Below are positions 1 through 6,506 of a DNA stretch of 11,761 nucleotides, one piece after another. A program made the translations under genes and the position numbers. Position 1 is the stretch's first letter. Every line of letters begins with the position of its first letter. The stretch lies in NCBI GenBank assembly GCA_013297545.1, contig JAAFHH010000055.1, forward strand, positions 1 to 11,761. Direction: 5' to 3'. The notes under the pieces were generated by a model. That model worked only from the letters and a program-made list of their open reading frames with translations, searched no databases and was not told where the DNA came from. This stretch comes from Alphaproteobacteria bacterium (GTDB taxonomy: Bacteria > Pseudomonadota > Alphaproteobacteria > Elsterales > Elsteraceae).

Positions 1-492
1 CAGGTCAGCCGCGCTGGCTTGATCTTCGTCACCTCGCTCGGCGGCGAAACCGAAGCAGTGCTCGGCCTCGAACTGGGGGCTGACGACTATGTCGTGAAGC
101 CTTTTGCGCCGCGCGAGTTGCTGGCGCGCGTGCGCTCGACCCTCAGGCGCATCGCTGATCCCGGCCCGAAGCAGAATGAGCGTCTGGCCCGCTTCGGCAG
201 CTGGCTGGTGGATTTCGGCCGCCGGCTGGTGACCGACCCGGACGGCCAAGAACTCACCCTGACCAAGGGCGAGTACGAATTGCTGGCAGCCCTGGTCGAT
301 GCCAAGGGCCGCCCACTCAACCGCGACTATCTGCTGGAGCTGATCTCCGAGAACGCCGAAGCGGTTACTGAACGATCGATCGACACGCTGGTCAGCCGCC
401 TGCGCAAAAAGCTCGGGCCCGGCAGCGACGGCCAGGCGCTGATCGTCACCGAACGCGGCATCGGCTACCGCGCGCGCCAGGTGATCGGCTAG
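1..492 (+). CDS. OmpR/PhoB-family response regulator, 3' part (5' end outside window)
   Basis: This is the last 163 residues of a two-component DNA-binding response regulator; the reading frame is open from base 1, so the true start lies upstream. The visible receiver tail has the conserved Thr (T11, in FVTS) and the invariant Lys in GADDYVVKPF (K33) that sense phosphorylation; the phospho-acceptor Asp must lie before the window. A winged-helix output domain follows at about residues 65-160, with LTKGEYELL, the recognition-helix region ERSIDTLVSRLRKKLG, and the wing TERGIGYR. Proteins of this type are phosphorylated by a partner histidine kinase and bind promoter direct repeats. No kinase gene is seen downstream, so a partner, if adjacent, would be upstream. 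The gene converges on the fructokinase gene, and their TAG stops share one CTAG. An internal TTG at 19 could be mistaken for a start but would cut the receiver domain. The specific regulon cannot be told from this fragment. Confidence 0.95.
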   Translation, partial: QVSRAGLIFVTSLGGETEAVLGLELGADDYVVKPFAPRELLARVRSTLRRIADPGPKQNERLARFGSWLVDFGRRLVTDPDGQELTLTKGEYELLAALVDAKGRPLNRDYLLELISENAEAVTERSIDTLVSRLRKKLGPGSDGQALIVTERGIGYRARQVIG

Positions 493-1379
493 GTCTTGCC
501 CCACAGCCATGCCGCCCCGCGCACACCAGAACTGTCGCCATGGCGCGGCGGCAACAGCGGTGTGTCGCAGCGGTCGGAAAACACATAGGCCTGCCAGAGC
601 CGCGGCAGATTGGTGTACAGGCGCGCCAACTGCGAGAGGCCACCGCCGAGCACGATCGCATCGGGATCCAGGATGTTGATGACGGTCGCCAGGCTGCGGG
701 CGAGGCGGTGTTCGTAGCGTTCCAGCACGCGGGTTGCAGCAGCATCGCCGGCGTCGGCCAACCGGACGAGCTCTGGCGCCGTTGCCCCGCCATCGCGCGC
801 CAGGGCCGGACCAGACAGAAACCGCTCAATGCAGCCGCTGCGCCCGCAGTAGCAGGCGGGACCCGGCCGCTCATCGTCGGCCGGCCAGGGCAGCGGGTTG
901 TGGCCCCACTCGCCGCCGATCGAATTCGGACCGCGGTGCGGCGCGCCGTTGATCGCAACCCCACCACCGACACCGGTGCCGAGGATAACGCCGAACACCA
1001 CCGCTTTGCCGGCGGCCGCACCGTCGACAGCCTCAGACACCGCAAAGCAGTTGGCATCGTTCTGCAGCCGCACGGGCCGGCCGAGCACGCGCGCCAGATC
1101 CTGATCCAACGGCTTGCCGTTCAGCACCTCAGTGTTGGAGTTCTTGAGCCGGCCCGTCGCGGCGGAGATGGCACCCGGCGTGCCAACCCCCACGCTTGCG
1201 GTTACGCCAGCCTGGTGCTCGATGCCGACCACCAGCGCGCCGATGGCGGCAACGATCTGGTCATAGTCGAACGATGGTGTGGCGATCCGCTCGCGCGCGA
1301 TCTCGGTGCCGGCAGGATCCAGCAGAATCGCTTCGGTTTTGGTGCCGCCGAGGTCGACGCCGATGCGCCAACTGCTCAT
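489..1379 (-). CDS. mak: ROK-family fructokinase (Mak-type manno(fructo)kinase)
   Basis: This 296-residue sugar kinase phosphorylates a hexose with ATP, most likely fructose to fructose-6-phosphate, in the cytoplasm. Visible motifs are the N-terminal phosphate loop DLGGTK (9-14), LQNDAN with the probable catalytic Asp (D108), the glycine-rich GTGVGGG (134-140), GGEWGH (155-160), and the ROK zinc motif CYCGRSGCIE (C176, C178, C183). The text around these motifs (SEAVDGAAAG, GEWGHNPLPW, NILDPD, and the C-terminal GDSSGVRGAAWLW) closely matches what I recall of E. coli Mak (YajF), so I favour fructokinase over glucokinase or an NagC-type repressor; there is no N-terminal helix-turn-helix. The ATG at 1379 overlaps the TGA of the upstream beta-propeller gene (ATGA) and has no clear Shine-Dalgarno sequence, which suggests translational coupling. 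The frame stays open upstream, but that extension lies inside the other gene. The substrate is inferred from similarity, and mannose use is possible. Confidence 0.93.
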   Translation of the reverse strand: MSSWRIGVDLGGTKTEAILLDPAGTEIARERIATPSFDYDQIVAAIGALVVGIEHQAGVTASVGVGTPGAISAATGRLKNSNTEVLNGKPLDQDLARVLGRPVRLQNDANCFAVSEAVDGAAAGKAVVFGVILGTGVGGGVAINGAPHRGPNSIGGEWGHNPLPWPADDERPGPACYCGRSGCIERFLSGPALARDGGATAPELVRLADAGDAAATRVLERYEHRLARSLATVINILDPDAIVLGGGLSQLARLYTNLPRLWQAYVFSDRCDTPLLPPRHGDSSGVRGAAWLWGKT

Positions 1380-2344
1380 GCGAACGGCGGCAGGTAGATG
1401 CCGTGCGGGCTGCGGCCGACGCGGATGCGGTGCTTGAGGGCGCCGGTTGCCACATCCATCACCATCACCTGATGGTTGACCCGGCCGGTGATCCACAGTT
1501 CCGACTTGTCGGGCGAGAGCGCAAAGCAATCCGGCCCGCCCGGGATCGGGATCGTGCGGCGCACGGCCTTGGTTTGCGCATCCAGCTGACTGATCGTGTT
1601 CTCGACGCGGTTGGAGATGAACAGCGTGTCCGCATCAAACAGCTGCGGGAAGGCATGCGCCCCGCGGCCGGTGCGCACGCGCCCAGCGATGCGGCGCTCC
1701 GCCCGGTTCAGAAGCGTGATGTAATCCGCTCCCATCACCGCGACGGCGACCGTCGTGCTGTCGGCACTCAGCACGATGCCGGCGGGTTCCGGGCCGACAT
1801 CGACCGTCCAGGTGATCTCGAGGGCTTCGAGGTCAACCTCCACCACCTTACCGGTCAGCTGCACGGTGACATAGGCGGTGCGGCTGTCCGGCGTGATCAC
1901 GATGTGGCTGCACTGGCGCGGCACCCGGATGCGCCGCAGCAAGGTGAGGTCTGCCGCCCGGTAGATCGACACGGCATCGAGGCGCAGTTCTGCCACCACC
2001 AGAAACCGGCCATCGGGTGAGAACAGCAAGTGGTAGGGGTTGGAAAACCGGTCGATCCGCCGCACCTCGCGCCCCGTCGCGGTCGACAAGACGGTGAGCG
2101 CGTTCGCGGCCGATGATCCGATCACCAGCTCCGTCCGGTCCGGCGACAGTGCCCAATGGTGCGGCTCGCGCGGTGCCGGGCGGCGCTCGACCTCGACATA
2201 GCGATCGATATCGAGAATCGACAGGCTGTCATCGCCCGAATTCATCACCACCGCAAAGCGGCCGAAAGACTGCGCGTGGGCGGTTGTGATCAGCGGGGCG
2301 GCGGTCAGACCAGCGATCAGGCTGCGACGGGTGGGTGCAAACAT
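1376..2344 (-). CDS. Exported YncE-like (YVTN-repeat) beta-propeller protein
   Basis: This protein of about 322 residues has an N-terminal export signal: twin arginines in TRRSLIAG, then a hydrophobic stretch and a likely cleavage site at AHA|QS. The pattern suits the Tat pathway, but Sec export cannot be excluded. The rest is built of repeated blades of about 40 residues with recurring phrases such as LSPDRTELVIG, FSPDGRFLVV, ITPDSRTAYVT, LSADSTTVAV and LSPDKSELWITG, typical of the YncE/YVTN seven-bladed propeller family. Members are periplasmic binding or scaffold proteins, and many have no known ligand. No catalytic motif, heme motif or membrane anchor is seen. The start is uncertain: ATG at 2344 gives the compact signal chosen here, ATG at 2356 adds MSDC, and neither has a good Shine-Dalgarno sequence. 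It is the first gene of a leftward pair with the fructokinase. Its function is not known to me. Confidence 0.88.
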   Translation of the reverse strand: MFAPTRRSLIAGLTAAPLITTAHAQSFGRFAVVMNSGDDSLSILDIDRYVEVERRPAPREPHHWALSPDRTELVIGSSAANALTVLSTATGREVRRIDRFSNPYHLLFSPDGRFLVVAELRLDAVSIYRAADLTLLRRIRVPRQCSHIVITPDSRTAYVTVQLTGKVVEVDLEALEITWTVDVGPEPAGIVLSADSTTVAVAVMGADYITLLNRAERRIAGRVRTGRGAHAFPQLFDADTLFISNRVENTISQLDAQTKAVRRTIPIPGGPDCFALSPDKSELWITGRVNHQVMVMDVATGALKHRIRVGRSPHGIYLPPFA

Positions 2345-2497
2345 GCAATCGCTCATACACCGATGCGCCGCCAGCGGACAAGGCGACGGCTGGCCGCGGG
2401 GGAGTGCACGCGCCGCTCCGGGTGGTCGTACAGTCTCAACGCTCCACGGCGCTGTCGACCGAAAGGCAAAAGCAAGATAGTGCAAATCCCATCAAGT

Positions 2498-2537
2498 CTA
2501 TCGCCCCTCCCCCCGCTTGCGGGGGGAGGGGCGATAG
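2498..2537. repeat. GC-rich perfect palindrome (REP-like intergenic repeat)
   Basis: The left arm 2498-2516 and right arm 2519-2537 are exact reverse complements over 19 bases, separated only by TT. The core reads CCCCTCCCCCCGC / GCGGGGGGAGGGG and the outer ends are CTATCG / CGATAG. The right flank (GCGATAGCGTGGGA) resembles the right flank of the palindrome after secA (GCGATAGGCTGGGA at 5622-5635), so these are copies of one element. As RNA it would form a very stable hairpin on either strand, but it lacks a U-tract. Its role may be transcript protection, weak termination or none. Confidence 0.85.
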
Positions 2538-2581
2538 CGTGGGACGTTGCGGCGTGATGGATACGAAATCCCCTCCCCCAA

Positions 2582-2602
2582 GCCCCTCACGTTGACAGGG
2601 GC
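2582..2602. repeat. Short inverted repeat near candidate promoter
   Basis: GCCCCT (2582-2587) and AGGGGC (2597-2602) are exact reverse complements around a 9-base loop that contains most of the TTGACA hexamer. CCCTCCCCC just upstream suggests it is a degenerate member of the same GC-rich repeat family found on both sides of secA. Confidence 0.5.
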
Positions 2603-2620
2603 AGGGCGGGTGCTTATGTC
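2592..2620 (+). promoter_or_regulatory. Candidate sigma-70-type promoter for secA
   Basis: A perfect -35 consensus TTGACA (2592-2597) is followed after 17 bases by TATGTC (2615-2620), which matches only the first three positions of TATAAT. It lies about 70 bases before the secA start and in the right direction. The -35 hexamer overlaps a short palindrome, so the match may reflect repeat sequence rather than a working promoter. Confidence 0.35.
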
Positions 2621-2691
2621 TGCACCCTACTCCCCGGGCCGTCGCGGCTGCGGCGTTGGCTTGGTGTCACGTTTACGATCGAGGTTCTCGC

Positions 2692-5460
2692 ATGTTCGCC
2701 GCCTTGGCGCGGAAGCTGTTTGGCTCCGCTAATGACCGGGTCGTGAAGGGCCTGCGCAAGTCCGTCGACCAGATCAACGCGCTGGAACCCGCGATCAAGG
2801 CGCTGGACGCCGCCGCCTTGCGCGACCAGACCGTGAAATTCCGCGAGCGCTTGGCCAAGGGCGAAACCCTGGACAAGCTGATGCCGGAGGCGTTCGCCAC
2901 CGTGCGGGAAGCGGCGTGGCGCACGCTCGGTCAGCGGCACTTTGATGTGCAGCTCACCGGCGGCATGGTCATGCACCGCGGCATGATCGCCGAAATGAAA
3001 ACCGGTGAAGGCAAGACCTTGGCCGCGACCCTGCCGCTGTATCTGAACGCGCTCGCCGGCCAGGGTGCCCACCTCGTCACCGTGAACGACTATCTAGCCC
3101 AGCGCGACAGTGCCTGGATGGGGCAGATCTTCACCGCCCTTGGCATGACCACGGGTTGCATCGTCCACGGCCTGGATGATGAGCAGCGGCGCGCGGCCTA
3201 TGCCTGCGACATCACCTACGGCACCAACAACGAATTCGGCTTCGACTATCTGCGCGACAACATGAAGTACCGGCTGGCCGACATGGCGCAGCGGCCGTTC
3301 TTCTATGCCATCGTCGACGAGGTCGACAGCATCCTGGTCGATGAAGCGCGCACGCCGCTGATCATCTCCGGCCCGGCGGAAGACAGCTCAGCGCTTTACC
3401 GCGTGGTCAACACGCTGGTGCCGTCGCTGGTCGCGGCCGACTTCGAGAAGGATGAAAAGCAGCGCACGGTCAACCTGACGGAAGTGGGTCACGACCGGAT
3501 CGAAGAACAGCTGCGCGGTGCCGGCCTGTTGGTTGAGGGCGACTCGTACGACGTGCACAACGTCAACCTCGTCCACCACGTCAACCAATCCTTGCGCGCC
3601 CACAAGCTGTTCACCCGCGATGTCGATTACATCGTGCGCAATGACAAAGTCATCATCATCGATGAATTCACCGGCCGTATGATGGAAGGCCGGCGCTTCT
3701 CCGAAGGCTTGCACCAAGCCTTGGAGGCCAAGGAGGGCGTGACGATCCAGATGGAGAACCAGACGCTGGCCTCCATCACCTTCCAGAACTACTTCCGCCT
3801 CTACCCGAAGCTCGCCGGCATGACGGGCACGGCCGCAACCGAAGCCGCCGAGTTCCAGGAAACTTACGGGCTCGAGGTCTGCGAAATCCCGACCAACGTC
3901 GCCGTCGCCCGCAAAGACGAGGATGACGAGGTCTATCGCAGCAACCGCGAGAAGTACGACGCGATCTGCACCCTGATCGCCGAAGCCCAACAGCGCCAGC
4001 AGCCGGTGCTGGTCGGCACCGTGTCGATCGAGAAGTCGGAACAGCTGGCAGCGATCCTGAAAGAGCGCGGCGTGCCGCACCAGGTGCTGAACGCGCGCTA
4101 CCACGAACAAGAAGCCGCGATCATCGCCCAGGCTGGTCGGCCGGGTGCGGTGACAATCGCGACCAACATGGCGGGCCGCGGTACGGACATTCAGCTCGGC
4201 GGCAACGTCGAGATGCTGGTGCGCCAGGAAATCGCCGCCGGCGGCGATCCGGCGACGATCGACGCGCGCACAGCGGAAATCCGCGCACAGGTTGAACGCG
4301 ACAAGGTGATCGTGAAAGCGGCCGGCGGCCTCTATGTCATGGGCACCGAACGCCACGAAAGCCGGCGCATCGACAACCAGCTGCGCGGCCGCTCCGGCCG
4401 GCAGGGCGATCCCGGCGCCTCGCGGTTCTTCTTGTCGCTGGAAGATGATCTGATGCGGATCTTCGGGTCCGACCGGATGGACAGCATGCTGGTCAAGCTT
4501 GGCCTGAAGGAAGGCGAAGCGATCATCCATCCCTGGATCAACAAAGCGTTGGAAAAGGCCCAGCAGAAGGTGGAAGCGCGCAACTTCGAAATGCGCAAGA
4601 ACCTGCTGAAGTACGACAACGTCATGAACGACCAGCGCAAGGTGGTCTACGAACAGCGGCGCGACATCATGTCGGCCGATGATGTTGGCGGCACCATCCA
4701 GTCCATGCGCGCCGAAGTGATGGACGAGATGGTGGCGAAAGCCATCCCGGCCGACGCGTTCGCTGAGCAATGGAAAACCGACGATCTGGCCGACGATGTC
4801 CGCCGGGTGTTCGGGCTCGATCTGCCGATCAAGGCGTGGGCCGCCGAGGAAGGCATCGCAGACCAGGAAATCCGCCAGCGCCTGGGCGATGCGGTTGAGG
4901 CCAAGATGGCCGAGAAGCTCGCGTCCTACGGTGATGAGCTGATGCAGATGGCGGAAAAGTCGCTGCTGCTGCAGATCCTCGACCAGGTGTGGAAAGAACA
5001 TCTGTTGTCGCTCGATCACCTGCGCCAGGGCATTGGTCTGCGCGCCTATGGCCAGCGCGATCCACTGAACGAGTACAAGAAAGAAGCGTTCGAGCTGTTC
5101 GACGCCATGCTGGTGCGGCTGCGCGAGACGATCACCACGGTGCTCGCGAACCTCGACATGCGCTTCGACGCGCCGCAGGACGCACCGCCGCCGCCGCAAC
5201 CGCTCGACCCAGCCGAAAAAGAAGTGATCGACGCGATCTGGGACAGTGTCGCCCTGCCCGCCGCCGGTGGTGACGTCGCAACCCTGCCGCGCCGCGCCGC
5301 GCCGCAGCCGGTGGCAATCCCGGCAGGGTACGAATACGACGACACCCTCGGCCGCCACATCGACCGCGCGGACCCCAGCACCTGGGGCAAAGTCGCCCGC
5401 AACAACGCGTGTCCGTGCGGCAGCGGCAAGAAGTACAAGCACTGCCACGGGCAGCTGTAG
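2692..5460 (+). CDS. secA: Protein translocase ATPase SecA
   Basis: SecA is the essential ATPase motor that pushes unfolded preproteins through SecYEG at the inner membrane. The 922-residue product is full length (E. coli SecA is about 901). Motifs in order: Walker A region MKTGEGKT (102-109), TVNDYLAQRD, the Walker B/DEVD box with LVDEARTPLIISGP (DEVD at 209-212), GMTGTA (376-381), TNMAGRGTDI (491-500), the arginine-finger region LRGRSGRQGDPG (564-575), a proline-rich C-terminal linker, and the zinc-binding tail ACPCGSGKKYKHCH (C907, C909, C918, H919) that binds SecB and phospholipids. The start is ATG 2692, preceded by GAGG at 2681-2684 with 7-base spacing; an upstream in-frame ATG at 2656 would add 12 residues not typical of the family. 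The gene stands alone, flanked on both sides by GC-rich palindromes, and nothing in it looks damaged. Confidence 0.99.
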   Translation: MFAALARKLFGSANDRVVKGLRKSVDQINALEPAIKALDAAALRDQTVKFRERLAKGETLDKLMPEAFATVREAAWRTLGQRHFDVQLTGGMVMHRGMIAEMKTGEGKTLAATLPLYLNALAGQGAHLVTVNDYLAQRDSAWMGQIFTALGMTTGCIVHGLDDEQRRAAYACDITYGTNNEFGFDYLRDNMKYRLADMAQRPFFYAIVDEVDSILVDEARTPLIISGPAEDSSALYRVVNTLVPSLVAADFEKDEKQRTVNLTEVGHDRIEEQLRGAGLLVEGDSYDVHNVNLVHHVNQSLRAHKLFTRDVDYIVRNDKVIIIDEFTGRMMEGRRFSEGLHQALEAKEGVTIQMENQTLASITFQNYFRLYPKLAGMTGTAATEAAEFQETYGLEVCEIPTNVAVARKDEDDEVYRSNREKYDAICTLIAEAQQRQQPVLVGTVSIEKSEQLAAILKERGVPHQVLNARYHEQEAAIIAQAGRPGAVTIATNMAGRGTDIQLGGNVEMLVRQEIAAGGDPATIDARTAEIRAQVERDKVIVKAAGGLYVMGTERHESRRIDNQLRGRSGRQGDPGASRFFLSLEDDLMRIFGSDRMDSMLVKLGLKEGEAIIHPWINKALEKAQQKVEARNFEMRKNLLKYDNVMNDQRKVVYEQRRDIMSADDVGGTIQSMRAEVMDEMVAKAIPADAFAEQWKTDDLADDVRRVFGLDLPIKAWAAEEGIADQEIRQRLGDAVEAKMAEKLASYGDELMQMAEKSLLLQILDQVWKEHLLSLDHLRQGIGLRAYGQRDPLNEYKKEAFELFDAMLVRLRETITTVLANLDMRFDAPQDAPPPPQPLDPAEKEVIDAIWDSVALPAAGGDVATLPRRAAPQPVAIPAGYEYDDTLGRHIDRADPSTWGKVARNNACPCGSGKKYKHCHGQL

Positions 5461-5470
5461 TTGCGAGAAG

Positions 5471-5512
5471 CCCCTCCCCCCTGCCAAGCGGGGGGAGGGT
5501 GGGAGGGGGGGA
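5471..5512 (+). repeat. GC-rich hairpin just after secA, copy facing right
   Basis: Eleven bases after the secA stop, CCCTCCCCCC (5472-5481) and GGGGGGAGGG (5490-5499) form a 10-bp perfect stem with the loop TGCCAAGC, followed by a G-rich tail to 5512. The same sequence in reverse orientation occurs at 5581-5621. The position suits the 3' end of the secA transcript, but without a T-tract it is not a classical intrinsic terminator. Confidence 0.75.
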
Positions 5513-5580
5513 CCAGCCGCTATCGCACCCCGCAAACTCTCAAGACCGTCGCTTGATACCGTCGATGCCGCATCCCTTGT

Positions 5581-5621
5581 GATCCCCCCTCCCGGCCTCC
5601 CCCCGCTTGCGAGGGGAGGGG
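5581..5621 (-). repeat. GC-rich palindrome, inverted second copy after secA
   Basis: Read on the minus strand, this stretch (CCCCTCCCCTCGCAAGCGGG and onward) aligns closely with 5471-5512, including the AGCGGGGGGAGG core and the GGGAGGGGGG tail. Its own stem, 5597-5607 with 5610-5620, has one mismatch. The outer flanks also mirror each other loosely: CCAGCCGCTATCGC at 5513-5526 against GCGATAGGCTGGG at 5622-5634. The spacer of about 68 bases between the copies holds no recognisable signal. It lies at the 3' end of leftward pxpA, so the pair sits between two convergent genes. Confidence 0.72.
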
Positions 5622-5643
5622 CGATAGGCTGGGAAGCGGCGGG

Positions 5644-6411
5644 CTAGATCCAGCTGCTGAACGCCGCGATCGTTACCCCGGCAGCCGCCAACTTCGCCTT
5701 CACCGCCGCGGCCATCGCAATGGCGCCCGGGCTGTCGCCGTGGACACAGATCGTGTCGATGCCGACCGGGATCACCTGGCCGTCCATACTGGTGACGGCG
5801 CCTGCCTGCACCATGGCCAGCGCGCGTGCGGCGACCATCTCCGGATCATGCAGTACGGCCCCCGGCTGGGATCGGCTGACCAGCCGACCGGTTGGCGTGT
5901 AGGCGCGGTCGGCGAACACTTCGTGCGCGCACTTCAATCCCACCGCTTCGGCCGCACGTTCCTGCTCGGTCCCGGCCATGGCGACCAGGATCAGGCTCGG
6001 GTCCACCGCCTTCACGGCCCGCGCAATCGCACGCGCAAGGTCCGCGTCATCGGCCGCCATGTTGGCGAGCGCACCGTGGGTTTTCACGTGGCCAACCCGG
6101 TGGCCGCCGCGGGTGGCGAGGGCTTGCAGCGCACCGATCTGGTACGCCGTCATCGCTTCGATGTCGCTCAGGCTATCGCCGCGGATCACCCGGCGGCCGA
6201 AACCGGCGAGGTCGTTGAAGCCTGGATGCGCGCCGATCGCCACACCCTTGGCTTTCGCCTCCGCCACGGTTGCCGCCATCACCATCGGATCACCGGCGTG
6301 AAAGCCGCAGGCAACATTGGCGGAGGTGATGATGCTAAGCAGCGCTGCATCGTCGCCCATGGTCCACGCCCCAAAGCTTTCACCGAGGTCACTGTTCAAG
6401 TCGACGCGCAC
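5644..6411 (-). CDS. pxpA: 5-oxoprolinase subunit PxpA (LamB/YcsF family)
   Basis: PxpA is one of three subunits of the bacterial ATP-dependent 5-oxoprolinase, which hydrolyses 5-oxo-L-proline (pyroglutamate) to L-glutamate in the cytoplasm. The 255-residue product has the family hallmarks: VDLNSDLGESFGAW at the N-terminus, SANVACGFHAGDP, GAHPGFNDLAGFGRR, HVKTHGALANMA, and FADRAYTPTGRLVSRSQPGA. The length matches the family (about 245-255). I chose GTG 6411 because AAGGAG lies 9 bases upstream (minus strand of 6421-6426). The alternative TTG at 6438 would add nine residues before the conserved start and would place that ribosome site inside the gene. It is transcribed away from the binding protein-pxpB-pxpC operon across a 95-base gap, so its subunit partners are expressed from the opposite strand. 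That gap probably carries shared control. Confidence 0.95.
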   Translation of the reverse strand: MRVDLNSDLGESFGAWTMGDDAALLSIITSANVACGFHAGDPMVMAATVAEAKAKGVAIGAHPGFNDLAGFGRRVIRGDSLSDIEAMTAYQIGALQALATRGGHRVGHVKTHGALANMAADDADLARAIARAVKAVDPSLILVAMAGTEQERAAEAVGLKCAHEVFADRAYTPTGRLVSRSQPGAVLHDPEMVAARALAMVQAGAVTSMDGQVIPVGIDTICVHGDSPGAIAMAAAVKAKLAAAGVTIAAFSSWI

Positions 6412-6506
6412 GTGCGATTTCTCCTTGCATCTGCTCAAGGCCTAATCCGAGTCTACTGCGACGGCGGCAGCCCGGATAGCCGGGATGGCACACCGTGGGA
6501 TGATCG
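6412..6506. promoter_or_regulatory. Divergent control region of the 5-oxoprolinase locus
   Basis: These 95 bases separate pxpA (leftward) from the binding-protein/pxpBC operon (rightward) and must hold at least part of both promoters. The pxpA ribosome site is at 6421-6426. A short inverted repeat CCCGG-ATAG-CCGGG (6471-6484) lies closer to the rightward gene and could be an operator or part of a leader hairpin. I see no confident -35/-10 pair, and no regulator gene is adjacent. Confidence 0.45.

Larger units (their letters stand above)
2357..2691. other. Gene-free region between divergent beta-propeller gene and secA
   Basis: About 335 bases carry no convincing gene. Short open frames here lack family motifs, and the leftward frame can extend to a TTG at 2485 only by reading through low-complexity sequence before the signal peptide. 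The region holds a perfect 19-bp inverted repeat (2498-2537), a second smaller palindrome (2582-2602) and a TTGACA hexamer (2592-2597). The promoters for secA and for the leftward beta-propeller/fructokinase pair should both lie here. Confidence 0.7.

Noticed and set aside
1380..1529. 50-codon N-terminal extension of the fructokinase
   Set aside because: It lies inside the beta-propeller coding region, and ROK kinases of this type begin just before DLGGTK, as they do from the ATG at 1379.
540..2020. Plus-strand open frames opposite the fructokinase and beta-propeller genes
   Set aside because: The minus-strand frames carry clear family motifs (ROK zinc motif, propeller blades); the plus-strand translations show none.
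3388..5535. A 715-codon open frame on the minus strand opposite secA
   Set aside because: It is the mirror of a full-length, motif-complete secA in a GC-rich genome, where the complementary frame often lacks stops. The translation is rich in His, Arg, Val and Asp with no family motif or ribosome site.
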